DNA of 64,000 nt from Henriciella mobilis (GTDB taxonomy: Bacteria > Pseudomonadota > Alphaproteobacteria > Caulobacterales > Hyphomonadaceae): positions 398,967 to 462,966 of the forward strand of contig NZ_QWFZ01000039.1 in assembly GCF_003576315.1 (NCBI RefSeq). Reading direction: 5' to 3'. Made by a program: the position numbers and the translations under genes. Below are positions 18,410-26,855 of this stretch, one piece after another. Positions within the stretch are counted from its first letter, which is position 1; the number at the start of each line of letters is the position of its first letter. The notes beneath the pieces are model-generated. The model searched no databases, was not told the DNA's origin, and worked only from the letters and a program-made list of their open reading frames with translations.

Positions 18410-18832
18410 CTAGCCGGCAATGTCGGCTTCGGAGAAGAACTGGCGGATTTCCAGGTCGGCATTCTCTTCGCTGTCGGAGCCGTGGACGGAGTTTTCGCCG
18501 ATCGACTTGGCGTAGAGCTTCCGGATTGTGCCGTCTGCGGCGTCTGCCGGATTGGTCGCGCCCATGACATCGCGATAGGCCTTCACGGCGTTCTCACCTT
18601 CAAGCACCTGAACGACGACCGGACCAGAGGTCATGAATTCCACGAGTTCACCAAAGAACGGGCGCTCCTTGTGGACAGCGTAGAAACGCTCGGCCTGCTC
18701 CTGGGTCATCTTGATGCGGCGCTGGCCGATGATCCGCAGGCCGGCCTTCTCGATGACGGCATTAATGGCGCCGGTCAGGTTACGCTCGGTTGCGTCCGGC
18801 TTGATGATCGAAAAGGTACGTTGGGTCGCCAT
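18410..18832 (-). CDS. ndk: Nucleoside-diphosphate kinase
   Basis: 140 residues, standard length. It equilibrates nucleoside di- and triphosphates by a ping-pong mechanism. The N-terminus [17 protein letters not shown] and the active-site segment [17 protein letters not shown], containing the phosphorylated His, are intact. Most homologues read NxVHGSDS, as here. It is followed by an intrinsic terminator and is probably monocistronic. Confidence 0.98.
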   Translation of the reverse strand: MATQRTFSIIKPDATERNLTGAINAVIEKAGLRIIGQRRIKMTQEQAERFYAVHKERPFFGELVEFMTSGPVVVQVLEGENAVKAYRDVMGATNPADAADGTIRKLYAKSIGENSVHGSDSEENADLEIRQFFSEADIAG

Positions 18833-18975
18833 GCAAGGCTCCTTGATAGACGTCTTGTGTGGATTGTTCTGGCGCGCCTATAGCCGGGCACGCAGCGCGG
18901 GGCAACCGCTGCTGACATGGGCGAACGGCATGTTATGATTGCGAGACCCAAACAGGAAGCGAAAGCAGGCACGAG

Positions 18976-19167
18976 ATGCTCGGAATCCTCAGGCTCATGA
19001 TCGCCTTCAGCCTTATCATCGCCGCCGTTTACGGCGTGATCTATCTCTGGACCGGTGTCCTGCCGGAACATGGGCTGAAAGTGCTCGCCACTGTCGCCAT
19101 CGTGACGGTGCTGTCGCTCGCCATCATGGTGCTGTCGAAACCGGCCAGCGGATCGAAGAACAGCTAG
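18976..19167 (+). CDS. Small two-helix membrane protein, function unknown
   Basis: 63 residues with two predicted transmembrane helices (about 4-26, LRLMIAFSLIIAAVYGVIYL, and about 34-55, LKVLATVAIVTVLSLAIMV) and a short polar tail. A GCAGG-type ribosome-binding site precedes the ATG. Its TAG stop shares the palindrome CTAG with the holC stop on the other strand. I do not recognise the family. Coding use like the neighbours and good hydrophobic segmentation support it as a real gene. Confidence 0.7.
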   Translation: MLGILRLMIAFSLIIAAVYGVIYLWTGVLPEHGLKVLATVAIVTVLSLAIMVLSKPASGSKNS

Positions 19168-19634
19168 CCAGCCTCCTTCCAGCCGCCCTGCTCGGTCTGC
19201 TGGAAGTATCGTGTCGTCAGGCCGGCATCTGAGGCAGCCTTGAACAGGCTGCGCGCCTTGCTGCGGACCGGCGCATCGCCATCGTCGAACATCACCATGC
19301 ACCGTTCGTAGGGTGCATCCACGGGCAGCTCCGCTCCGTCCATCAGGAGCGCAACGGCCGCAGAATTGAGGTTGTCGCCCTTCTCCGCAATCAGGATGGG
19401 CTGGCGGGAGGGATCAAGCCCGGCCGCCTCGGCCTGGCCATGCGGCAGGAAGCTCTGGTCGTCATAGGTCCAGAGCGCGGCATCGAGCGCACCCCGGCGG
19501 CGGACATCGGGGCTGACTGCGAGCACGCGCCAGCCCCGTTCCAGGCATTTTTCAAGCAGAGGACCGGCAGCCTGTTCCAGCGTCGTGCGCTTCAAGTGGT
19601 AGAACCACCATTCAGGTTTGCCGGCCTCGCTCAA
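19164..19634 (-). CDS. holC: DNA polymerase III chi subunit
   Basis: 156 residues. Chi links the clamp loader to SSB at the replication fork. Family features are EWWFYHLKRTTLEQAAGPLL, ERGWRVLAV, and the central LWTYDDQSFLPHG, where chi proteins carry LWT followed by a xxFxPHG motif. The start is a TTG at 19634 with GAGGG, inside the end of pepA, as its ribosome-binding site. pepA stops three bases before it; the pepA-holC order is conserved across Proteobacteria. It shares the CTAG stop with the small membrane protein. Confidence 0.92.
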   Translation of the reverse strand: MSEAGKPEWWFYHLKRTTLEQAAGPLLEKCLERGWRVLAVSPDVRRRGALDAALWTYDDQSFLPHGQAEAAGLDPSRQPILIAEKGDNLNSAAVALLMDGAELPVDAPYERCMVMFDDGDAPVRSKARSLFKAASDAGLTTRYFQQTEQGGWKEAG

Positions 19635-19636
19635 GA

Positions 19637-21103
19637 TCAGCCCTCGTAATTATCCGCGATCCAGCGATCCAGCAGGCGCGGTCCGAAGCCGGAGGCCCAG
19701 CTCGGATCGAGTGGCGACTTCTTGCCATCGACCCAGGCCACGCCGGCAATGTCGAGGTGCGCCCATTTCTGGCCGTCCTTGACGAAGCGCTTGAGGAACT
19801 GCGCCGCCGTGATCGATCCGGCCGCCCGTCCGCCAATATTGCGCATGTCGGCAAATTTCGACTTCAGGAGCGAGTCGTATTCCTCGCCCATGGGCAGGCG
19901 CCAGACCCGCTCGCCTTCGGCCAGGCCCGCCTTGGTCAGGCCGTCCGCCATGTCGTCATCATTGGTAAAGAGGCCAGCATGATGGTGGCCGAGCGAAATC
20001 ACGATCGCCCCCGTCAGCGTGGCCAGGTCGACAATGGATTTCGGCTTGAAATGCTCTTGCGCATACCAAAGCACGTCGGCCAGCACGAGGCGGCCTTCGG
20101 CATCGGTATTCTGGACCTCGATCGTCTGGCCAGAGGCTGACTTCAGGATATCGCCCGGGCGAATGGCGTTTCCGTCCGGCATGTTCTCGACGAGGCCGAC
20201 AAGTCCGATGACGTTCGCCTTCGCCTTGCGCTTGGCCAGGGCCAGCATCGCACCGGTCACGGCAGCCGCGCCGCCCATGTCGCCGCGCATGTCTTCCATG
20301 CCCGGTCCGGGTTTCAGCGAAATGCCGCCTGTGTCGAAGCAGACGCCCTTGCCGCAGAGGGCGACCGGATCGTCACCCTTCTTGCCGCCCATCCACTTCA
20401 TGATGCCGAGCTTGGATTCCTTGACCGAGCCCTGCCCGACGCCAAGGAGTGAGCCCATGCCGAGCTTTTCCATTTCCTTCTCGCCCAGAATCTCGACCTC
20501 GATGCCATGCTTTTCGAGTTCCTTGATCCGTTCGGCAAAGGTCGCCGGATAGAGATCGTTCGGCGGAAGGTTCATCAGGTCGCGGGCCAGGCGCGTACCT
20601 TCAGCGGCCGCACCCAGCGGCTTCCAGGCCGCCTTGGCCGCGCGCTCATCCGGGCAGACGAGTGTGAAGGTCTTGAGGCTCGGCTTCTGGTCAGCCTTGA
20701 GCTTGGTGAAGTAGTCGTCGAAGCGGTAAGCGGCGAGATCGGCGCCAATCGCCGCACGGGCCGCAAACTCGGCGTCGTCGACATGCAGGGCCAGCGTCTT
20801 GAAGCCGCTACTGGCCTGGCCTTTGACGAGAAGCGCCCCGATCTTTTCCTGCGCACGCGCATCGCGCTCTTTCGGCTTGCCGCCGCCAATCAGGACGGCC
20901 CGGCGGGATGGTGCACCCTTCGGAAGCACGACATAGGCCTGCTGGCCATGCTTGCCGGTAAAGCGGTCCTGTTCGAGCGCTTCGGCAAGCAAACCGCCCG
21001 ACGCTTCGTCCAGCGCCTTGGCGGCTGCCGGAAGTTTGCCATTTTCATCGACGACGAATGCAGCGATGTCTGCGTCCGCCTGTTCAGCAAAAGTGATTTT
21101 CAT
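19637..21103 (-). CDS. pepA: Leucyl aminopeptidase
   Basis: 488 residues from the ATG at 21103, which has a GGAG site; the 11 extra codons upstream are unlikely. A cytosolic M17 metallo-aminopeptidase. The N-terminal domain (1 to about 165) is followed by the catalytic domain with the metal-binding segments KGVCFDTGGISLKPG and NTDAEGRLVLADVLWY. The latter contains the family signature NTDAEGRL. It is divergent from lptF and precedes holC. Confidence 0.97.
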   Translation of the reverse strand: MKITFAEQADADIAAFVVDENGKLPAAAKALDEASGGLLAEALEQDRFTGKHGQQAYVVLPKGAPSRRAVLIGGGKPKERDARAQEKIGALLVKGQASSGFKTLALHVDDAEFAARAAIGADLAAYRFDDYFTKLKADQKPSLKTFTLVCPDERAAKAAWKPLGAAAEGTRLARDLMNLPPNDLYPATFAERIKELEKHGIEVEILGEKEMEKLGMGSLLGVGQGSVKESKLGIMKWMGGKKGDDPVALCGKGVCFDTGGISLKPGPGMEDMRGDMGGAAAVTGAMLALAKRKAKANVIGLVGLVENMPDGNAIRPGDILKSASGQTIEVQNTDAEGRLVLADVLWYAQEHFKPKSIVDLATLTGAIVISLGHHHAGLFTNDDDMADGLTKAGLAEGERVWRLPMGEEYDSLLKSKFADMRNIGGRAAGSITAAQFLKRFVKDGQKWAHLDIAGVAWVDGKKSPLDPSWASGFGPRLLDRWIADNYEG

Positions 21104-21198
21104 GAATAAACTCCATTTGGGGCCGAAACTAAGCATCGACGCGCGCCAATCAACTCGCTAGGCAGTGGCGCCAGGCAAAAACTTCAGCCGAAGCAGTG

Positions 21199-22305
21199 AT
21201 GAAACGCATACAGAGCTATCTCTTCAAACAGGTTTTCCGCTCTGTCGTGGTCATTGTCGGCGGGCTGACCCTGCTTGCCATCCTGGCACAAGGCCTTTCG
21301 CAGACGGACCTGATCGTCGAGAATCGCCAGTCGGCGCTTATCTTCTTCTATGTCGTTGCACTGGGCGCTCCGCAAGTCATCGCACTGCTGACGCCACTTG
21401 CCATATTCGTCGCAACGGTCTGGTCACTCAACAAGCTGCACCGCGACAATGAGATCGTGGTCGCAGGCGCTGCGGGGATGACCCGGTGGCAGATTTCCTC
21501 GCCCATTATCCGGCTTGCCGTGCTGGCTGGGCTGGCGCACCTGGCGGTGAACCTCTGGGTTCAGCCCACGGCGCAGCGGACGCTGCGTGAAACGGTCAGC
21601 GCAGCGCGTGCGGACCTTGCCTCATCGCTGGTTCGCCCCGGCCAGTTCACATCGGCTGGCGAAAACCTCACTGTCTTCGCCCGCGAGTCGCGCGGCGGGG
21701 ACCTGATCGGTGTGCTGATCTCTGACAACCGCGCCGAGTCGCGTGACTACCTCGCCCAGCGAGGCCGCTTTGTGGAAGTCGACGGCGTGCCCAGCATCGT
21801 CATGTGGGAAGGGCAAATTCACCAGACCGACTCGAATGGCGCACTCTCCATCCTCGATTTCGACCAGTCGACCTTCGACCTCTCGCCTTTCATCAATGAT
21901 TCCGATGCCGTCGTCCTGAAGGCCTCGGACCGCTACCTGCACGAACTCTTCTCCATCGACCGGACGAATTACCAGGAATTGCAGGATGAGCAGAAATTCC
22001 TGGCTGAAGCCCACACACGCCTGACAACGCCCCTGGTCAGTATCGCCATGGCCCTGATCGCCATCATGGCGGTGCTGGGCGGTGATTTCAGCCGGCGGGG
22101 CTATTCCCGGCGGATCGCATTGGCCACCGCTGGCGCGCTGTTCCTCATCATGGTGCAACTGACCGTGCAATCGGCCAGCGCCGACGCTGTGCTGGCCAAT
22201 ATTGGGCAGTGGCTGGTACCGATCGGGACCATCGCCTTCATCTCGCTGATCTTCTTCAAGTGGCGCCTGCCGAAGATCACCCGCGTGCAGGGGGCGTATC
22301 GCTGA
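21199..22305 (+). CDS. lptF: LPS export ABC transporter permease LptF
   Basis: 368 residues from the ATG at 21199; a GTG directly before it is also in frame. It has the LptF/LptG layout: two transmembrane helices, a helix near 100-125, a large periplasmic beta-jellyroll (about 130-265), then three helices. With LptG and the ATPase LptB it extracts lipopolysaccharide from the inner membrane. RIQSYLFKQVFRSVVVI and LVSIAMALIAIMAVL fit the family ends. Its stop overlaps the lptG start (TGATG). Confidence 0.95.
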   Translation: MKRIQSYLFKQVFRSVVVIVGGLTLLAILAQGLSQTDLIVENRQSALIFFYVVALGAPQVIALLTPLAIFVATVWSLNKLHRDNEIVVAGAAGMTRWQISSPIIRLAVLAGLAHLAVNLWVQPTAQRTLRETVSAARADLASSLVRPGQFTSAGENLTVFARESRGGDLIGVLISDNRAESRDYLAQRGRFVEVDGVPSIVMWEGQIHQTDSNGALSILDFDQSTFDLSPFINDSDAVVLKASDRYLHELFSIDRTNYQELQDEQKFLAEAHTRLTTPLVSIAMALIAIMAVLGGDFSRRGYSRRIALATAGALFLIMVQLTVQSASADAVLANIGQWLVPIGTIAFISLIFFKWRLPKITRVQGAYR

Positions 22306-23423
22306 TGTTCCTGAACCGCATCCAGCGCTACATCCTGATGCAGTGCATCATGGGCCTCCTGCTCGTCATGACGGTATTCGTCGTGACGATCCTGCTGGTG
22401 GACGTCGTCGAACAGTTGCGGACGGTTGGCGGCGATATCGAACTGCCTCCTCTCATCGCTGTGCAGCTTTCGCTGATGAAGCTGCCCGGCCTGATCGAAC
22501 AGACCCTGCCCTTCGGCATCCTCGTTGCCGCGATGATGGCTTACAGCCGCCTCAATGTGCGCTCGGAACTCTCCGTGATCCGAGCGTCCGGTGTGTCGGC
22601 CTGGCAATTCCTGACACCGCTTGTGGTGATGTGCGTCAGTCTCGGCCTGTTTTCGATGATGGTGCTGAACCCGCTCGGCGCGCGCCTGTCAGACCAGTTT
22701 GAATCGCTGCGCAACCAACTGCTCGTAAGCGGCGGCGTGCGCATCGACTCCAGCAAGAATGACGTCTGGCTGCGTCAGGGCGACGGAAACTCCCAGATCG
22801 TCATTCATGCAGACAGCGTCGATGAAACGGGCCAGGTCTTCGAAGGCGTGAAGATGCTCGAGGAAGGCCGCGTCTACGTCAACGGCCAGCCGACGCAACG
22901 CTTCGAGTTCGTCCGCCGGATCGATGCCGAGCGCGCGCGTATCGTTGGCGGCTTCTGGCAGATCGATAATCTCATCGAAAACGAACCCGGCCAGCCTCCT
23001 CGGACCATGCCAAGCCTCGCCATCCCGACGGACCTCGATCCCGACACGCTGCTCAACCGGTTCACATCGCCAAATACGATCGGCTTCTGGACGCTGCCTC
23101 ATTTTGTTGAACAGACGCGTCAGGCCGGCCTCGATTCTTCCCGTTTCGCCGTTCGCCTTTACGGGCTGACGGCCATACCGGTCTTCTACACCGCCATGGG
23201 TCTTATCGGCGCGATCGTTTGCCTGCGTCTGTCGCGCCTGGGCGGCACCAGCCGGCTGGTCGCGACCGGCTCCGTCTCGGCCATCGGCGTCTTTTTCATC
23301 ATGCAGTTTTCGTCCAGCCTTGGCGCATCCGGCGCCCTGCCGCCGATCATCGCCGCCTGGTCGCCTGCCCTGTTCGCCCTGTTCGCCAGCCTGACCGTTC
23401 TGGCCTATCGCGAGGATGGCTGA
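22305..23423 (+). CDS. lptG: LPS export ABC transporter permease LptG
   Basis: 372 residues from the ATG at 22305, overlapping the lptF stop by one base. It opens with FLNRIQRYILMQCIMGLLLV, and the helix arrangement mirrors LptF, with the periplasmic jellyroll at about 125-270. It forms a heterodimer with LptF in the LptB2FG exporter. The coupled pair lies divergent from pepA, the same neighbourhood seen in gammaproteobacteria. LptD is encoded 25 kb away. Confidence 0.95.
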   Translation: MFLNRIQRYILMQCIMGLLLVMTVFVVTILLVDVVEQLRTVGGDIELPPLIAVQLSLMKLPGLIEQTLPFGILVAAMMAYSRLNVRSELSVIRASGVSAWQFLTPLVVMCVSLGLFSMMVLNPLGARLSDQFESLRNQLLVSGGVRIDSSKNDVWLRQGDGNSQIVIHADSVDETGQVFEGVKMLEEGRVYVNGQPTQRFEFVRRIDAERARIVGGFWQIDNLIENEPGQPPRTMPSLAIPTDLDPDTLLNRFTSPNTIGFWTLPHFVEQTRQAGLDSSRFAVRLYGLTAIPVFYTAMGLIGAIVCLRLSRLGGTSRLVATGSVSAIGVFFIMQFSSSLGASGALPPIIAAWSPALFALFASLTVLAYREDG

Positions 23424-23491
23424 CGCTCAGGCCGGGTTGACAGCCACGCCGACGAATCCCAAGTTCCGCCGCTGTCCGGAGGATGCCCCAT

Positions 23492-26059
23492 ATGAAAGTT
23501 GTTGTTGTTGAATCGCCTGCCAAGGCCAAGACGATCAACAAGTATCTCGGAAAAGACTACAAGGTGCTGGCCTCGTATGGCCACGTCCGCGATCTGCCCT
23601 CGAAGGACGGATCGGTCGATCCCGACAATGACTTCGAAATGGTCTGGCAGGCCGATTCGAAGTCGGCGAGCCGTATCCGCGAGATTGCCGAGGCGACCAA
23701 GTCTGCCGACAAGCTGATCCTTGCGACCGACCCCGACCGCGAGGGCGAGGCGATTTCCTGGCACCTGCTGGAAGCGCTGGAGAAGCGCCGGGCGCTAAAG
23801 GGCATTCCGGTCGAGCGTGTCGTGTTCAACGCGATCACCAAGAATGCCGTCACCAATGCGATGGACCATCCGCGCGAGATCGACCAGGAGCTTGTCGATG
23901 CCTACCTGGCCCGCCGGGCGCTGGACTATCTGGTCGGCTTCAACCTGTCGCCGGTGCTCTGGCGCAAGCTGCCGGGCTCACGCTCTGCCGGCCGCGTCCA
24001 GTCTGTTGCCCTGCGCCTGATCTGCCAGCGCGAGCTGGAAATCGAGACCTTCGTTGCGCAGGAATACTGGTCGATTGAGGCCGACCTGCGCGCCACGGAT
24101 GGCACCGACTTCAAGGCCCGGCTCCATGCGCTCGATGGCAAGACCCTCAAGAAATTCGACCTGCCGGATGAAAAGGCCGCGACCGCCGCGCTTGAAGCGG
24201 TAAAAGTCGGCGGTTACTCCGTCAGCTCCGTCGAATCCAAGCCGGTCAGGCGCAATCCGCCACCCCCCTTCATCACCTCGACCTTGCAGCAGGAAGCCTC
24301 CCGCAAGCTCGGCTTCACCGCCAAGCGAACGATGCAGGCCGCGCAGAAGCTCTATGAGGAAGGCCGCATCACCTATATGCGGACCGACGGCGTCAACATG
24401 GCCGAGGAGGCCTATCACGCCGCGCGCAAGCAGATCGAAGGTGATTATGGCGCGCGCTACCTGCCTGAAAAGCCGCGGCGCTACTCATCAAAGGCCAAGA
24501 ACGCCCAGGAAGCGCACGAAGCGATCCGCCCGACCGATTTCAGCCTGCGCCCGGAAGCCTATCGCGGCGATGGCGACCTGAAAAAGCTCTACACGCTCGT
24601 CTGGCGCCGCGCCGTTGCCTCGCAGATGGAACCGGCCGAGTTCGAGCGCACCACGCTCGACTTCCTGTCGAAGGACAAGCGCGCCCAGCTGCGCGCAACC
24701 GGTCAGGTCATCGTCTTCGACGGTTTCATCAAGCTCTACACCGAAGGCCGGGATGATGGCGACGATGACGAGGATTCCGAAGGCCGCCTGCCCAAGATGA
24801 AGGAAGGCGAGCATGCCGACCTCAAGGACGCCAAGTCCGAGCAGCACTTCACCCAGCCACCGCCACGTTATACCGAGGCCTCGCTGGTCAAGCGCCTCGA
24901 GGAGCTCGGTATCGGCCGACCATCGACCTATGCGTCGACGCTGTCGACGCTGGAAGACCGTGAATATGTCCGTCTCGACCAGAAGAAGCTGATCCCGGAG
25001 GACAAGGGCCGGCTGGTTACGGCCTTCCTGGAAAACTTCTTCGCCCGCTATGTCGAATATGACTTCACGGCGGAGCTGGAAGAGAAGCTCGATGTGATCT
25101 CCGACGGAAAGCTCGACTGGAAAGCGTTCCTGCGGGATTTCTGGGTGCAGTTCCAGGCGGCCATTGCCGATACAAAGGAGCTGCGGGTTTCCGACGTGCT
25201 GGATGCGCTGAATGAAGCGCTCGGCCCGTACGTCTTTCCGAAGGTCGACGAGAACGGAAACGTCAAGGAAAACCCGCGCCTCTGCCCGCTCTGCAATGAG
25301 GGCGAACTGTCGCTTAAACTCGGGCGCCATGGCGCTTTTGTCGGCTGCTCGCGCTACCCGGACTGCAAGTTCACACGCCCCTTCTCGGCCGACAATGAAA
25401 AGGACGGCGCGATCAATCCGGAAGGCGAGGAACTTGGCCTCCATCCGGATACGGGTGAACCGGTACTGCTCAAGACCGGCCGTTTCGGACCGTTTGTGGA
25501 AACCTCGCAAGGCGAAGACGAGAAACCGCGGCGCACCAGCCTGCCAAAGGGCTGGGAACCGCAATCAATCAACCTCGAACGCGCGCTGAAACTGCTATCG
25601 CTTCCTCGCGAAGTCGGCAAACATCCTGAGGATGGCGAACCGATCATCGCCAATCTTGGCCGCTATGGCCCTTATGTGCAGCACCAGCGCACCTTTGCAA
25701 ACGTTCCGAATATCGAGGAGCTTTTCGATATCGGCCTCAACCGCGCCACAACGCTAATCGCCGACAAGAAAGCGAGCCGCGGCGGTGGCCGTGCGGCTGT
25801 GAAACCGCTGAAGGAGCTTGGCAAGCACCCGGGCGATGACGAGCCGATCCATGTCTATGAGGGCCGCTACGGTCCATACGTCAAACACGGCAAGACCAAT
25901 GCGACCCTGCCGAAGGAGACGACTCCGGAAACGGTGACGCTGGAACAGGCTATCGAACTCATTAACGCCAAGGCCAAGAAGAAACCGGCAAAGAAAAAGC
26001 CGGCCGCGAAAAAGAAGGCACCGGCGAAGAAAAAGTCGGCCGCCAAGGCGAAAGACTGA
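23492..26059 (+). CDS. topA: DNA topoisomerase I (type IA)
   Basis: 855 residues from the ATG at 23492, chosen because GGAGG (23478-23482) is 9 bases upstream; the ATG at 23483 directly abuts that site. It relaxes negative supercoils. The TOPRIM domain opens with VVVESPAKAKTINKYLG and includes ATDPDREGEAISWHLLEA. The catalytic Tyr295 is in RITYMRTDG. One C-terminal C4 zinc finger (CPLC, CSRYPDC) is followed by repeated KLG-type modules with RYGPYVKHG. The last 30 residues are a Lys/Ala/Pro-rich DNA-binding tail. Confidence 0.97.
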   Translation: MKVVVVESPAKAKTINKYLGKDYKVLASYGHVRDLPSKDGSVDPDNDFEMVWQADSKSASRIREIAEATKSADKLILATDPDREGEAISWHLLEALEKRRALKGIPVERVVFNAITKNAVTNAMDHPREIDQELVDAYLARRALDYLVGFNLSPVLWRKLPGSRSAGRVQSVALRLICQRELEIETFVAQEYWSIEADLRATDGTDFKARLHALDGKTLKKFDLPDEKAATAALEAVKVGGYSVSSVESKPVRRNPPPPFITSTLQQEASRKLGFTAKRTMQAAQKLYEEGRITYMRTDGVNMAEEAYHAARKQIEGDYGARYLPEKPRRYSSKAKNAQEAHEAIRPTDFSLRPEAYRGDGDLKKLYTLVWRRAVASQMEPAEFERTTLDFLSKDKRAQLRATGQVIVFDGFIKLYTEGRDDGDDDEDSEGRLPKMKEGEHADLKDAKSEQHFTQPPPRYTEASLVKRLEELGIGRPSTYASTLSTLEDREYVRLDQKKLIPEDKGRLVTAFLENFFARYVEYDFTAELEEKLDVISDGKLDWKAFLRDFWVQFQAAIADTKELRVSDVLDALNEALGPYVFPKVDENGNVKENPRLCPLCNEGELSLKLGRHGAFVGCSRYPDCKFTRPFSADNEKDGAINPEGEELGLHPDTGEPVLLKTGRFGPFVETSQGEDEKPRRTSLPKGWEPQSINLERALKLLSLPREVGKHPEDGEPIIANLGRYGPYVQHQRTFANVPNIEELFDIGLNRATTLIADKKASRGGGRAAVKPLKELGKHPGDDEPIHVYEGRYGPYVKHGKTNATLPKETTPETVTLEQAIELINAKAKKKPAKKKPAAKKKAPAKKKSAAKAKD

Positions 26060-26082
26060 GCTGACCCGGGAAAACGGGAACG

Positions 26083-26547
26083 ATGACGATAAAAGTCAGA
26101 CCCGCTTCACTGGACGACCTGCCGACCCTGCTCGACTTCGAGCAGGGGATCATCAAGGCCGAGCGTCCCTATGACCATCTCCTGAAGCCAGACCCGATCA
26201 GCTATTACGATATTGGCGAGATGATCGAGGCCGAGGATGCCGAAGTCATGGTCGTCGAAGTGGGCGGCGAGCTCGTCGCCTCCGGCTATGCCAAGGTCAA
26301 GCGTTCGCGCCATTACACCTCACCGGACTGGCACGCCTTTCTGGGCTTCATGTTCGTCCGGGAAAGCCATCGCGGCCAGGGCATCAACCGGATCCTGCTG
26401 GATGCCCTGCTCGACTGGTCGCGCCAGCGCGGGCTCACGGAAGTCCGCCTCACCGTATACCCCGACAATGAGCCCGCCATCCGCGCCTACGAGAAAGCAG
26501 GCTTTGAGAACTACCTCACCGAGATGCGGCTCGGCCTGGAAGACTGA
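26083..26547 (+). CDS. GNAT family N-acetyltransferase
   Basis: 154 residues. It opens IKVRPASLDDLPTLLDFEQG and contains the acetyl-CoA binding loop FVRESHRGQGINRILLDALL (motif A, RGQGI), then a C-terminal RAYEKAGFENYL motif. The substrate cannot be told from sequence. It starts 23 bases after topA and may be co-transcribed with it. A regulated promoter and palindrome follow at 26571. Confidence 0.9.
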   Translation: MTIKVRPASLDDLPTLLDFEQGIIKAERPYDHLLKPDPISYYDIGEMIEAEDAEVMVVEVGGELVASGYAKVKRSRHYTSPDWHAFLGFMFVRESHRGQGINRILLDALLDWSRQRGLTEVRLTVYPDNEPAIRAYEKAGFENYLTEMRLGLED

Positions 26548-26570
26548 TCCCAGCACTGTCCTTGTTTTCA

Positions 26571-26592
26571 TGCTATAGTGAACCAGTTCACT
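26571..26592 (+). promoter_or_regulatory. Extended -10 promoter overlapped by a palindromic operator
   Basis: TGCTATAGT (26571-26579) matches an extended -10 element. It overlaps AGTGAACCAGTTCACT (26577-26592), an inverted repeat with perfect 7-base arms and a 2-base centre. This is the size and placement expected of a TetR-type operator blocking a promoter. The downstream gene is the 43-residue membrane protein at 26661. The cognate repressor is not identified. A possible alternative reading is a one-mismatch EcfG element (TGAAC, 16 bases, CGTT at 26600-26603). Confidence 0.55.
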
Positions 26593-26608
26593 GGGGAGAC
26601 GTTGAATA

Positions 26609-26636
26609 GCTTTGTTGAATTAAAACAAGGCTTTTT
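26609..26636 (+). terminator. Terminator-like hairpin before the 43-aa gene
   Basis: Eight-base-pair stem GCTTTGTT (26609-26616) with AACAAGGC (26624-26631), containing one G-T pair, a 7-base loop and five T. It lies 17 bases past the operator and 25 bases before the small ORF. It could end topA/GNAT transcripts or attenuate the short transcript starting near 26586. Confidence 0.5.
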
Positions 26637-26660
26637 CAAATGACGACACAAGGACACGAC

Positions 26661-26792
26661 ATGACAGAACCACAACTTGATACCAATGAAGCCCGTCAGG
26701 GCGAAACCGGATTTGGCGTGCGCTGGATCCTGATCATTTCCTCGATCGCGGCAATCTTCGCCATGGGGATTCTGGTTGGGACAATGATCTGA
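26661..26792 (+). CDS. 43-residue single-pass membrane protein, function unknown
   Basis: 43 residues from the ATG at 26661, with AAGGA six bases upstream; an in-frame ATG at 26640 would add seven residues. The first 20 residues are polar and acidic, and residues 21-43 form one hydrophobic helix (WILIISSIAAIFAMGILVGT) ending at the stop. The likely topology is N-in with a tail anchor. I recognise no family. It sits behind the operator-bearing promoter at 26571, suggesting regulated expression. Confidence 0.6.
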   Translation: MTEPQLDTNEARQGETGFGVRWILIISSIAAIFAMGILVGTMI

Positions 26793-26855
26793 CCCGATCG
26801 AAGCAGGCCTGAATGAATCCGAGCATATCAGCCCAGAATCCCTTATATCGCGAGT

